From Adineta steineri (taxonomy: Eukaryota > Rotifera > Eurotatoria > Adinetida > Adinetidae), in the NCBI GenBank assembly GCA_905250115.1, contig CAJNOI010000053.1, positions 471,388 to 535,387 of the forward strand: a stretch of DNA of 64,000 nucleotides. Reading direction: 5' to 3'. How positions within the stretch are numbered: position 1 is the stretch's first letter; every line of letters starts with the position of its first letter. Below are positions 37,108-48,059 of the stretch, one piece after another. A model generated the notes under the pieces. It worked only from the letters and a program-made list of their open reading frames with translations, searched no databases and was not told where the DNA came from. A program made the translations under genes and the position numbers.

Positions 37108-39304
37108 CTAGAATGAAAATTTTTGTTTTATGATAAATAATCAAATCTTATTTGATAATTTCTTCGAAATCTTTTTACTTTAAATTACAAAACTAAATTC
37201 TTGTTAAATTAAAATGATAAAGGAAAAGGTAGAGGTATCCCGATGATAAAAATAGACATTCTCTTTGATTATTATCACGATAGTTGTTAAAAATATGTTT
37301 TGATTGTTTGAGTGATTTTTCATTTGATAAAAACAAAAAAAATCAAGTTCAGTTTATCAGAATTGAATTTATTTATCGATCAACAGTCTTTTATCTTTGA
37401 ACTGTGTTTTCGAAAAAGATTGATTTCTCCAAATGAATCTTCCAATTATTTAATATTTAACACAATTTATTCTTTTCTAAATAAATTCTGTTTATAATTT
37501 CAATCATTTTATATAAACAGATTTCGAATTAGATTAGAAAAAGGAACATATTCAAGATGAAGATGTTCAATACATAACATTTAAAAAGAGTTTTCTCTCA
37601 AATCGATCATTTTTATCAAAATACAAATGTGAAAGACTAAATGTTTCTTGTCTTAGTTTTGTTAACTTTGTTTGTTTCTCATTCATCGATCTTCAATTTC
37701 GATGAATGAGAAATTAGTTTAAATATTCATCTTGAGAAACTTTTGATCCTCTTTTATCATTTATTTAATAGAGAAATAAAACATTACAAGTCTTTTCGCA
37801 TCACTTAGAATTTTACCAGAATCATCAATCAATTCATCTCCATTGCAACAATTGAATATCGAAGTAATATCATTCCTTTCAATCTCAATTAGATTTTGAT
37901 TCTGTTTTCACAGAAAAACAATCAATCGAGTTCTTCAAATCTTTTCTTCATGATCTATCAATCTTCACGGATAAATTAAACTGTACTTGGTAAATTATAA
38001 ATATCGATCTATCACTGTCTCACGATAAGGAGTTCAATGACTGACGAGAATATTTTATTTGTTGTAGCTAACTGAATCTCTAATACTTATTGCTGAGAGA
38101 AAACACAACGATCTAAGTATTGTTTACATGATTAGTCTATGCAGAATGTATTTCAAATTCATTCTTTTCCTTCTTATAACGCTCTTGTTTTTCTTTTGAA
38201 TTAGTATGACATATCACTCTTTCTTTTATCGAGACAATTCTTTAATAACACAACACATGAAAAACCATTTTACAGAAAATATATTTTTAATGACGAAAAA
38301 TAATAAACTTCAACAATTCAGAGAACTTATGGACTTTTTTAAAACCTTAACGGATCATAGATCTTCTCAAGTTGTCTTTCCTTCAAGGAAATATTTCCAT
38401 TCCTTTCGTTTTCAAACTAATGCGTCGATAGACTATCACAGACACATCTTTACATTAAGCATGAAAATATGATTTTGCCAAATTCAAACTCCTGCAATTT
38501 CTACGAGTCAAATATAATTACGAGCGCCGCCCAAGAAGGGTCAACAAGTAGCCATTCCATCTGTTTAGACTAGTCCAATAAGGCTTACGACAACAACTGC
38601 AAAACGTATCATTTAAACTACTCCCTTTCACTCAACAAAGGATCCGGTCTACCGCCCTATCATGAGCTAATGTCATCTTTTCGGATCAATAAAGTCTCCG
38701 AACCATCACAATACAATAGCTACTGTCGTTTGTTTGCAATCGTCGAAGTTTTTGGCGCACAATGATGCCAATGAAAGCAGCTCACTACGTATCAACAATG
38801 TCAGCAGTGCACTTGATATGGTTGATCAATGATACGCAATGAAATCAATCAAGTGACTATGGTTTTTGGCTAATTCGGACTCAAGTACGGTATTGATTAA
38901 CGATTTCTGAATGAACAACATGTATACTCTCGAGTGACAATCGATTAAAATCCATGAAACCTTCGCTAATATCGTCGAAATTTCACAAAGCTTTCAACAA
39001 ATAGATAACGACAGTTCAGTGAACTTTCGTCAATCATTGACAAGAATTTTACAGATAAAGATCAAAGTTTCTATTCGATCAATTGTTTCCTTGCAATATA
39101 GCTAATCAAAGTCACAATAATACAGTAAATCATAGACTCTGACTATATCTCAGCAAATCTTCTGATCCACTATATGATATCATTCTTCAATGTGGCCTGC
39201 TAAAGCCAAACAAAACTTGAAAACTATCGCGTTTAGATAGGCCACTATCACCCATTAGCGCTTATGGGGACCTATACTCCATTGACATACTGCTCCGCGA
39301 TTCC
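37108..39304. other. Spacer; first exon of the NHL gene not located
   Basis: AT-rich to about 38510, then a less AT-rich sequence of unknown origin from 38515. That less AT-rich sequence seems to resume after each transposon up to about 45.4 kb. No frame or family recognised in either part. Confidence 0.4.
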
Positions 39305-39308
39305 TTAA

Positions 39309-40301
39309 GGGCCCCCCCCGGGTCAAAAAATCGCAATTTTTGTCAAAAATATCGATTTTGAGATTTATACATAGTTAGATAGCCCAGAATCTCTACTTTC
39401 GAATGCACTATGATTTATTGATTTTATGAGGGTTTTTCAGGGGTTTTCAGAGGTTTTACTGAGACACCCTACATAAAAAAAAATTTTTTTTTGAAAATTT
39501 CAATTATGGAAGTTATTTGAGCTTCTCTACAAATGTCAGACAATAGAAAATACAACCAGCCTGTGTCTGCCTGTATCTGGATCATCATGCATGAAACATA
39601 AAAAAATGGTTTTTGATAGGTTTTTGGGTAGTAGTAACGTTTACATATGGAAAAAACTACGTCGTACAAGTCTTTGTATATGCTCATTCGATTCACCATG
39701 GTCGATAACCTCTGACGAACTGCTCTTAGTTTATTTCTACACCCCTTTATTAACGAAAAAAAGATGATAACCAAAGTAAAAATTTATTTTGCGTTTTTCT
39801 CGAAACTGTTTTTTTGTGTTTTGTCTGTCAGTGTGCCCCAGATTTTTCTGCCATTTTAAATGCTAGAAGGCTCGGAAAGGTTTTAAAATGAAGCTAAATC
39901 TCAGCACTACAACGTGACAGAGCCGGATTTTTTGTTTTCAATTTTACTGTTTACAAAAAATCGAGTTTTCTAAAAAGTTAATCTCAATTTTTTTCAAAAC
40001 CCTTTTTAAAAAAAACTTTTTTTTTTTTTCAAAAAACCGGCTCTGTCAGGTGATAACAACAGGTCTTCTGTGCATTTTAACACCATCCCGAGGTTCATAT
40101 CTTGAAAAATGCGCAAAAAATCTGGGGCACACGGAGACCTAGTTTTTGACCCTTAATGTTAGGATAACTCCCGCAAATCTCAATATTTTAGGCTCACATT
40201 TTTACTGTAAACTATCAAAGGTCAGACACATGTGCAGTAAAAATTTCATCAAGATTGAGTGCTCAGAGAAGAAAATAGATTTTTGACCCGGGGGGGGGCC
40301 C
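39309..40301. mobile_element. TTAA-flanked element with poly-C/G terminal repeats, 993 bp
   Basis: Ends GGGCCCCCCCCGGGTCAAAAA (left) and the reverse complement with nine C (right), flanked by TTAA at 39305-39308 and 40302-40305. TTAA duplication is characteristic of piggyBac and Kolobok. A second inverted pair is nested inside: GTGTGCCCCAGATTTTT (about 39832 and 40110-40135) and GACAGAGCCGG (about 39916 and 40036). No transposase found, so it is non-autonomous. Confidence 0.85.
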
Positions 40302-40307
40302 TTAAAG

Positions 40308-40663
40308 GCAGGTAAATGACGAAAACATCGACATTTTTTATGCGTTCAAAGCCCATCTAGGACGGATAAAAAAACAATTTTGAAGTGAAAATGAGTTTGA
40401 ATGGATTAACTTTGGCCATATTAGTCTCTCGAAAAAGAAAATGTTCTGGCGCGTTAAAATGTACGCTTTTGAGGTGTAGGAAGATCGATTTTCTTCTTCC
40501 TTGTCTGACTTCACCTTCACCCTACCACTGAACAACTTGTATATTCCAATATAATACAGCCAGTTAATACAGGTCGTTAAAGATCAACAAGACCTACGAT
40601 TCTCTTTAACATGACAAATATTATACCACGCCTCAAAATAAAGTAAAATCTGTGATGTAAAAT
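40308..40663. other. Host segment between two insertions
   Basis: Between the TTAA element and the next hAT. Probably part of the same older sequence as 38515-39304 and 41617-41969. No gene recognised. Confidence 0.35.
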
Positions 40664-40671
40664 GACCGGAC

Positions 40672-41608
40672 TAGGGATGTACCGAGACCGAGCCTCTCGG
40701 TCTCGGGCTCGGTCAGTCTCGTTCTCGGGCGAGCTCGGTCAGTCTCGTTCTCGGGCGAGCTCGGTCAGTCTCGTTCTCGGGCGAGCTCGGTCAGTCTCGT
40801 TCTCGGGCGAGCTCGGTCAGTTTCGTTCGCGTTCTGTCTCAGTCTCGGTCAGGCTCGTTCTCTTTCTGTCTCGGTCTCGGTCTCGGTCTGTCTCGACCTC
40901 AATCAGGATAAGCCAGGTCCAGCCATGGTCTTGGTTACTCTAGAATAGAGATCTAACAGTTCGCTAATATTTGCAATATGATCAACTGTTAAAACGATCT
41001 ATTATATGAACTGATCGACCTGTTACTGACAAACGATCTTAGGGTGGATCTTATAACTTTTCAATGACTATCTAGGGATAGTCCTCACAACTTTTCATGG
41101 GCTATCCAAGGGTGGCCCTTGTAATTTTTCAGAGGCTATCTGGGGGCGATCCTTACAACTTTTCAGAGCCTCTCTAAGGGTAGTCATCATAACGTTGTAG
41201 GAACCATCTTTGGATAACTCGAAAACAGCTATAAGGACCACCCCTAGATAGCCTCTGGAAAGTTATAAGGACCACCCTTGGATAGCCCATGAAAACTTGT
41301 GAGGACTATCTCTAGATAGCCATTGAAAAGTTATAAGATCCACCCTACGATAGTTTATCAGTAACGGGTCGATCAGTTCATATAATAGATCGTTTTAACA
41401 GTTGATCATATTGCAAGTATTAGCGAGCTGTTAGATCTTTATTCTAGAGTAACCAAAACCATGGTTGGACCTAACTTATCCTGATTGAGCCCGAGACAAC
41501 CGAGACCGAGACCGAGCCTGACTGAGATCGAGACAGAACGAGAACGAGACTGACCGAGCTCGGCCGAGCCCGAGCCCAACCGAGACTCTCGGGCTCGGTA
41601 CATCTCTA
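40672..41608. mobile_element. Fold-back hAT element, 937 bp, nearly fully palindromic
   Basis: Ends TAGGGATGTACCGAG and (reverse complement) TAGAGATGTACCGAG, with flanking 8-mers GACCGGAC (40664-40671) and GACCTGAC (41609-41616), one mismatch. Inverted similarity covers about 470 bp per arm, so the element can fold into one long hairpin. Outer arms are CTCGGTCTCGG-rich; the left arm has a 26-bp tandem (GAGCTCGGTCAGTCTCGTTC + TCGGGC, about 4 copies, 40712-40820). No coding capacity. Confidence 0.88.
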
Positions 41609-42048
41609 GACCTGACTAGTCAGAATCACTACCCAGCTAATGCTACCGTCTACTTCAATATAATTTGCCACTATCGGCTTTATCGCTCTGTTCTATGGCG
41701 AATGCACGCTGCGTACTACAGTTCAGCTAAACCAACTAAATATTCCCATATGGTTACCCATGGCCGCCAGTTGTCTTCTAGCAATTCTCACGATCACTAT
41801 CAGACAATCATCTAATATCGTTCTCTACGGCTCAGTCAAGATTGGAAGTTACTCCGATTAAATAAGCTACTGTCTTCCATTGTATTTATCGAAGCCGACA
41901 AACTACTGCACTGTGGCAAGTCCATAACAACGACTTTCATGATAAAAGATGTGCAAGGCTACATGATATATATGGACCAGAGATGCACGAGGTACGAGGG
42001 CACCCACGGTTCCCCGTGAGATTTTTCGGGGCAGGGGACCATTTTGAA

Positions 42049-42310
42049 AAAGCTATTAGCGCAATCCCTGCGGGATTAAAATGTGAAACACGATGCACTA
42101 TTTAATTTATTAATTAACTCAAAATATAGAATTTTTTGGGTATATGAATTAATAAATAGTGTAATAATTTACTGTTTTTTTTTGAGAAATCGCTTTTCAC
42201 TATAATATGCATAAAATATATTTTTATATAAAAATGACAGCTTTTCTCTGAAAAGTACACGAAAGCTTTTCAGCGCAGCCCCTTTGCTGCTAAAATGTTA
42301 CACTCACATT
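42049..42310 (+). repeat. Two hairpin modules of the dispersed repeat
   Basis: 42049-42095 reads AAGCTATTAGCGC, hairpin AATCCCTGCGGGATT, AAAATGTGAAAC. 42261-42310 reads GAAAGCTTTTCAGCGC, AGCCCCTTTGCTGCT, AAAATGTTACACTCACA. Both share the frame AAGCTNTTNAGCGCA-(stem-loop)-AAAATGT with the modules near 11.2, 12.0, 18.7 and 59.2 kb. Confidence 0.75.
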
Positions 42311-43279
42311 TCTTCTTCTGGTACAAAATAGGTCAAGTGAAAAATCTCTAACAGACTATAAGTGCTTTCCAAAGATAATCGATTGTCAGACAGACGATCT
42401 GTCCTATTTATTTCTGTATTTCGAACACGAATTTTTCTTTTTTTTTTAATGGCGCTCTATTTTTATTTGCTATGTTGCTATTCAATCGTGTTTTTTTCTT
42501 TTTTATTTCGTTTTTTCTTCTTTCAGTATCATTTCTTTAATTCTTTTAACCATTGATTTAACTGACTAATAAGACTGCTGTACACATCAATTATATCTAC
42601 AGCAGATCGGTTACTATGGTCTGAAATGGGTGGGGTGGAAGACGGAAAACCTAGACTAAAACTTCCACTCACTATTTTCTACAAAAACATATCAGTTTCA
42701 CCAAAATATTAATCAAAGTTATTAGTTACTTATTAATAATCATAACTAACTGAAGTTATTAATTATTATTAATAATAGCTAATTAACGTTATTAATTAAT
42801 TATTATTAACTAATTATGCTGGGTGGCGTTGCTATGGATGTCTGTCACGTCTGTGATCTGTGGTTGCTATGGATTTCCGTCACGTCGGTGGGGGGAGGGG
42901 GGGTGGGTCCAAATTTCTACACCTAAAACTTCAACACTCTCTTTTAGATCGTGTTTCACAAAATCCACAGGTCTGCGTGGGGCACGGAGGAGAAAGTTTA
43001 CGGTGTGCGGAGAATAAATGTCACCCGGTGAATCTCTAGGTTGAACCTTATTTTAGTGCAGCTGGTATTATTACTAGGCAGAGAAGGTCAAATCCTACTC
43101 TATGTAAAATCTATGACATCATCACAATTCGATCCTTTCTTTCTCAAAGCAGTAATGAATCTTATCTATGAAAAAGTAGATCTTATTGACTTGTGACATA
43201 AAAATGTGTAAGAATATGGTCCCACTGAATATATAAATTACTCGAGCAGATAACCGCAGAGAAACTTGTCCAAATAGTT

Positions 43280-44051
43280 CAGAGTTGTAACCGGTAGGTT
43301 TTTTTCCTGACCGGTACCGGTACCGATCTACAATGGTCAGACCGGACCGGCCGGTATATCAGTATGAGTCATTCTTCTGTTTTTTGATCGTATAACACTC
43401 GAATTATCCCTCGGATGAATCATATCTTCCTTCTTATCAGTACAGCGATGATATAAAAGTACTATTTTTCCACGGCAGTGATTTTTACTATTTGCTCACA
43501 TGTGTTTTATCTTTCTCGATATCGACTGGTGGACAGAAAACTTCAGACGACTATAAATTCTATATTAAATGCGCACTTTGATTAACTATTCCTCAGATAT
43601 GGACACTATTTATTACTTGTATACTTAATCTACCTGGCATGCTATACTCGCTTTGTCATCTTTCATGTCTGTAGGGAATATATCCGATAAATAATAGGAA
43701 ATACAAATAAATCTATGATAAACTACAATGCTAAACAAGTATTCGATTTTGTTTGAACAACAGAACGTCATACCCACGTCAATTGGGCAAATATAGAAAA
43801 TATTCTACCGCAAATTTTGACTTAATAAGATAGTTTGATACAATTTTTTTACCAAAATAGTTTTCGACATTGGCAAAAACTTTCTGATTTTGAAAAATAA
43901 AACACCTTTTTGGTCATTTTTTCGGAAAAAATAGGTGAAAAGTCAAAAAAAATTCAGACCAGGCCGGTAAAGAAAAAGTTGTTTCTACCGGCCAGTCCAA
44001 AACCTGTACCGATACCGGACCGGCCGGTCGCCGGTACCGTTTGCAACTCTG
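43280..44051. mobile_element. hAT MITE with ACCGG-rich ends, 772 bp, nested
   Basis: Begins CAGAGTTGTAACCGG and ends (reverse complement) CAGAGTTGCAAACGG, flanked by a perfect 8-bp duplication AAATAGTT at 43272-43279 and 44052-44059. The subterminal parts are strings of ACCGGTACCGG and GGCCGGT. No transposase. It lies inside the 41978-44503 hAT, so it is the younger insertion. Confidence 0.92.
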
Positions 44052-44511
44052 AAATAGTTCATATAGGGCCGAAATGCTGAACTCACATAATTTCGTCGGA
44101 AACGTGCTCAATGCCCTTTATCCTTGTCTCAGGTTCCTGAGAATAATTTCAGTATTGATCGTCATTGTCAAGTTTCATAGTAACTATGAGGATGTACTCG
44201 ACAATCTTTGACATTGGTTGTTCAGGTCTGTGTTGTAGGAGTGTCTGTAATGGGGAGAGGCTGGAAAAGCTCCACTTACAACCCATAATCGGTATTTTCG
44301 TTGCGAAAGTATATGAGTTTCATGGAAAACGTTGATATTAATTACGGTACGGTAATCGGCGGGTCACGGGGATGGATGACCACGAGGCGGGCGAAGCGGG
44401 GGAAATTTTTTCGACAGTGATGAGGATCAGCGGGGCAGGGAACCGGCTGAACACGGGCCGCGGCGTGGCGGGGGACGAAAAAACAGTGTCTCGTGCATCT
44501 CTGATTTGGAC

Positions 44512-46402
44512 TATGTCGTGCTCGGAGATAGTTTCGCGAAATCTGCGATATATTCTACTGTGTTTAGTTAGCACCGTCCGCTACCGCTCCGAGAACCTTC
44601 CCAAACTCTATCATATGGCTCATAAATGGAACCGATAGAGATTTTTTTGACCCGACCCATCGGTTTCTATTTATGGTTAAATCGGTCGATTTTGCAGTAT
44701 GATTTCATCGGTTAAAAACCGAGCGAATATATTTCTCAAGATCTATTTCGCGAGAATTCATTTGTCACGATATGGATTTTCAGTATGTCGATCATTGTGA
44801 AGAAAACGACTTTTCAATACGATTTTTGTAAATGACTTTTATCAAATTCCAGATTTGGACCTTATGTACTAATATGAGTGAGGGTGGTCAGTATAAGAAT
44901 GATATAGACTAATCATATATTATTTCCCCAAAAATGAGACAAAGAAACTGGTCAGTTTGCCAGATTTTGTCGGACCAGTTCCAAGTATGATATAGCCCAA
45001 TTTCCCTTATTCCAGTTATCAGAACGACTGATCTGCCAAAGTTCAGCAAACTATGTATTTTATCACAATCAGATTAATCATAATCACCCGTTAACACTTA
45101 ACAAACTACTGCAATATAGTTAGTAAATGCCACCCGTGATGATATGGCCAAGCAATGTGGCTGCCTATAATATGAATGAGATATGCCGCGCGAAATGATT
45201 CACTAAATTCTAAAATAAACTATGGTACAGCTGGTCTTAGCCGCTGGCTATAGTCTAGTAGATTATGTCATCCTTCTTCATATGGCCATTCAATAGTGAC
45301 CTCTATAGCTCAACAGAGCCTCGTAGCCACTATCATATGGATTGTCGCTACCGTTGGCCAACATGCAGCAAGGCTTCGAAGTCGGTAGAAACGGCTCAGC
45401 GAACTTCGACCAACCACGTTGGTCTGGTCCATCGAAGCCAGTGGCCTGAGTGTTAGTCATCTGCTGTTACCTACGGTTTGAAATTCCAGAATCTTCTGTT
45501 CACGGGACTACTACTAAATAAAAAACGTTCTACAAAATGCTTCGCCAAAATTTTTGTCGGTGACATGCTTTTCGACAAAAGTGTCATTAGACGAAAGACA
45601 CAGGATTCTTCTGATCATTACCTTTATTGGCTAATATTCATTAAAAAAACATCCATCGCATTTTCTTACTCTACATTAATCGAGTTTATTGAGAGATACT
45701 ATTAACAAATGGAATGCCTCTTAATTAATAAATATTGAAACAAAATGGCGACAAAGGATTAGAAAAAGTGATGAATTCTTTACCTGATAGTTGTTCGATG
45801 GTCACCAAAATGATCCACAAACTGAACTTGCAAAACGATATCATCGTAAACAAGTGAAACACTTTCCGTGTTCAATTGGTTCACGATGATACGAGATGAG
45901 GATATCGAAGTGAAAAACGTCAAATAAAAGACTTCTATCGATAGACTTGTTCAAATAAAATAAGAAGCAGAAATGAAATGAAACTAACAACGGTTTCCTC
46001 TTTATATTTCCTTCTGTTGTTTGCTTAGTTGCCTATGTTGCATTGACTTCAACAGGCATGACTTTGACAGAAACATTTTTTAAAAAGATTAGAAGTAAAC
46101 AGTACAAGAAATTCCGGAAATAAGACTAGCAACACTTTCGGAGAAAAAATTCTCTCTCACTATATATCTTGCTTGCAACAAAACAAATTCAACAAATGTC
46201 TGTTTACCCTACACCATTAAAACTATTACTTTATGTAAATTGCTTTATCACCAACATATCTATTCAGTTTCCATATTTGAAGAGATTTATCAATATTATC
46301 GATGAATGAAAAATAAAATGGTTTTTTTATTTCTTAATTTTTTATTTGATTTTCTTCATGTCATTGCATTAATTATTCGAAGAACAAAAGAAAAACTGGT
46401 AA
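44512..46402. other. Spacer, no supported gene
   Basis: The first 900 bp probably continue the older sequence interrupted by the transposon nest. From about 45.5 kb the sequence is ordinary AT-rich spacer. Small ORFs have no recognisable content. Confidence 0.35.
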
Positions 46403-46792
46403 TCCCAACTTTGGTCGAAAAGGAAAAATGTCGAAAGGTAGAAATATTGAAAGGTAAAAATGTCGAATTGAAAATAGTCGAAATATAGAAATATCGAAAG
46501 GTAGAAATGTCGAAAATTGAAGATCAGGGTGAGGGTGAGGGTGTGAGGGTGTGAGGGTGAGAATGTGAGGGGGTGAGGATGAGGGTGAGGATAGGGTGTC
46601 CCTCAACCTCACCGTCATCCTCCGTCTTTCTCTAGTTTTTTCCTTAAGTTGTTTCGGATACCGAAAGTTGTAGTATTTCGGTATTTGGACTTTTTTCTTC
46701 GATATTTTTATCCTTCGACGTTTTTGTATACTTCGACATTTTATTTTCGATATTTTTCGTTCGATGTTTGTACTTTCGACGTTAGTTGGGAG
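46403..46792. repeat. Fold-back repeat of TCGAAA words around a G-rich core
   Basis: TCCCAACTTTGGTCGAAA at the left and (reverse complement) TCCCAACTAACGTCGAAA at the right are inverted. The left arm consists of repeats like TCGAAAGGTAGAAATG, the right arm of TTTTTCTTCGATATTT-type words. Between them is a G-rich tract (46525-46590). Confidence 0.7.
46525..46590 (+). repeat. G-rich GAGGGT/TGTGAGGG tandem tract
   Basis: Repeats of GAGGGTGAGGGTGTGAGGG with short interruptions give several runs of three or more G separated by 3-5 bases, so the strand could form a G-quadruplex. The word resembles the TGTGGG telomere repeat reported for bdelloid rotifers but is not identical. Confidence 0.7.
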
Positions 46793-48059
46793 AATCGAAA
46801 AACTTTATTGTAATTTAGAAAAAAGAAAATGAAGTGTAATTTTATCTGTATTTGGTTTTGTTTGAAAAATCTATGAGAAAAAGAAAAGGATTTATTCGAG
46901 TTTCACATCGATAAAACTAATAATTATAACTGTTCTGTATATGATGAAGAAATTTTAGTCATTTGAAATTTCTCTAGAGAAGGAGAGCATAGAGAAACTG
47001 CTAGAAAAAAAGATGTTTGTTTTTTCAATGTCAACATAAGTGAAAATGAAACTTTTCTTTGGATAAGAAAATCATCAACATTAAAAGGACATGTCTCCGG
47101 TGAAATGTTAATAAATCATTGACGTCAATCGGAACTGTGTCCATTTATTTGTTCCACCATGTCAGGTTTTATTTACAAGTCTTTTCTTCTTTTTTTTACT
47201 TGTTCACTTATTTGTATTGATCTACTTCTTCTTAGGTTTGAGAAATTTTTGTCAAAAACCGTACGTATCTCATACAGATGATAATTCATTACTCATTATT
47301 TTATGAAAATATTTAACATGGGAGTAATTCAGTGAATTGGACAGTTAAACAGTGTTTGTGAAAGTTGTTGAAAGAAACTCTTTTCTTCATATAAGAAAGA
47401 TTTTATTTTGCTGGGTAATACTGTCAGAAACAGGATATGAGCAGATTAATGAATAGAGGGGTGTTTCTTTTGTCTGAGAGATAGAATTACATTTTTCAAC
47501 TTCAACGAAATATTACTTATTAAAAGATATTATCGCAGACAATTATTAATCTTAGTGCATATTATGGCCCAAAGCTTCGCTATTCTTGTGATTAGCTATT
47601 TCAGTTTTTGTATACCAAGATATCAGTTTTGAATAGTTCAGCCGATGAGGTTGGTGAATCCTTTTCAATTTCTACAGCATCAGCATGTCCAACAGGAAAC
47701 TCAGATGTACAGTGCCACAAGCATCCGTCGCGTCTCTATTTTTCAGATCCGTGCTCGATCGATGAGATTTTTTCGTACTCCGACAAAAAGGACACTCATG
47801 ATATACAGTGACGTGTTGAATTCGCACCTGATAGTCGCTCCACTCGTCTTTTTCAAGCCATCTCGACGATGATCTAATCAGTGTCATGTTATAACTGCCT
47901 CTTTTTTTCGTAGTGACATCTGTTCGGCCGAATCTTGTCTCGATGCCAGTCTGGAGACCGATTTCAGACAGGCACGTAAGTAAATACAGATCCAAGGTCA
48001 TTCAGCCAGCTCTAAGAATTATTCTACTATCACTGTGTTAACTCCATGTAAGACTCTTA
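46793..48059. other. Spacer, no supported gene
   Basis: AT-rich sequence. Overlapping ORFs at 47608-48001 on both strands have no family features, so none is called. Confidence 0.35.

Larger units (their letters stand above)
41978..44503. mobile_element. hAT element, 2.5 kb, containing a nested hAT
   Basis: Ends CAGAGATGCACGAGGTAC and (reverse complement) CAGAGATGCACGAGACAC. Flanking 8-mers are ATATGGAC (41970-41977) and ATTTGGAC (44504-44511), one mismatch. It holds hairpin modules of the dispersed repeat (42049-42310) and sequence like 11.2-12.1 kb. The hAT MITE 43280-44051 is inserted within it. No transposase frame was found, so it is non-autonomous or a composite. Confidence 0.82.

Noticed and set aside
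40662..40943. 93-codon ORF rich in Arg and Ser (RSRSRS-type)
   Set aside because: It is a translation of the CTCGGT repeat of the fold-back hAT element; no independent gene features.
46373..46618. 81-codon - strand ORF with Pro/His/Ser repeats
   Set aside because: Translation of the G-rich tract and TCGAAA repeats.
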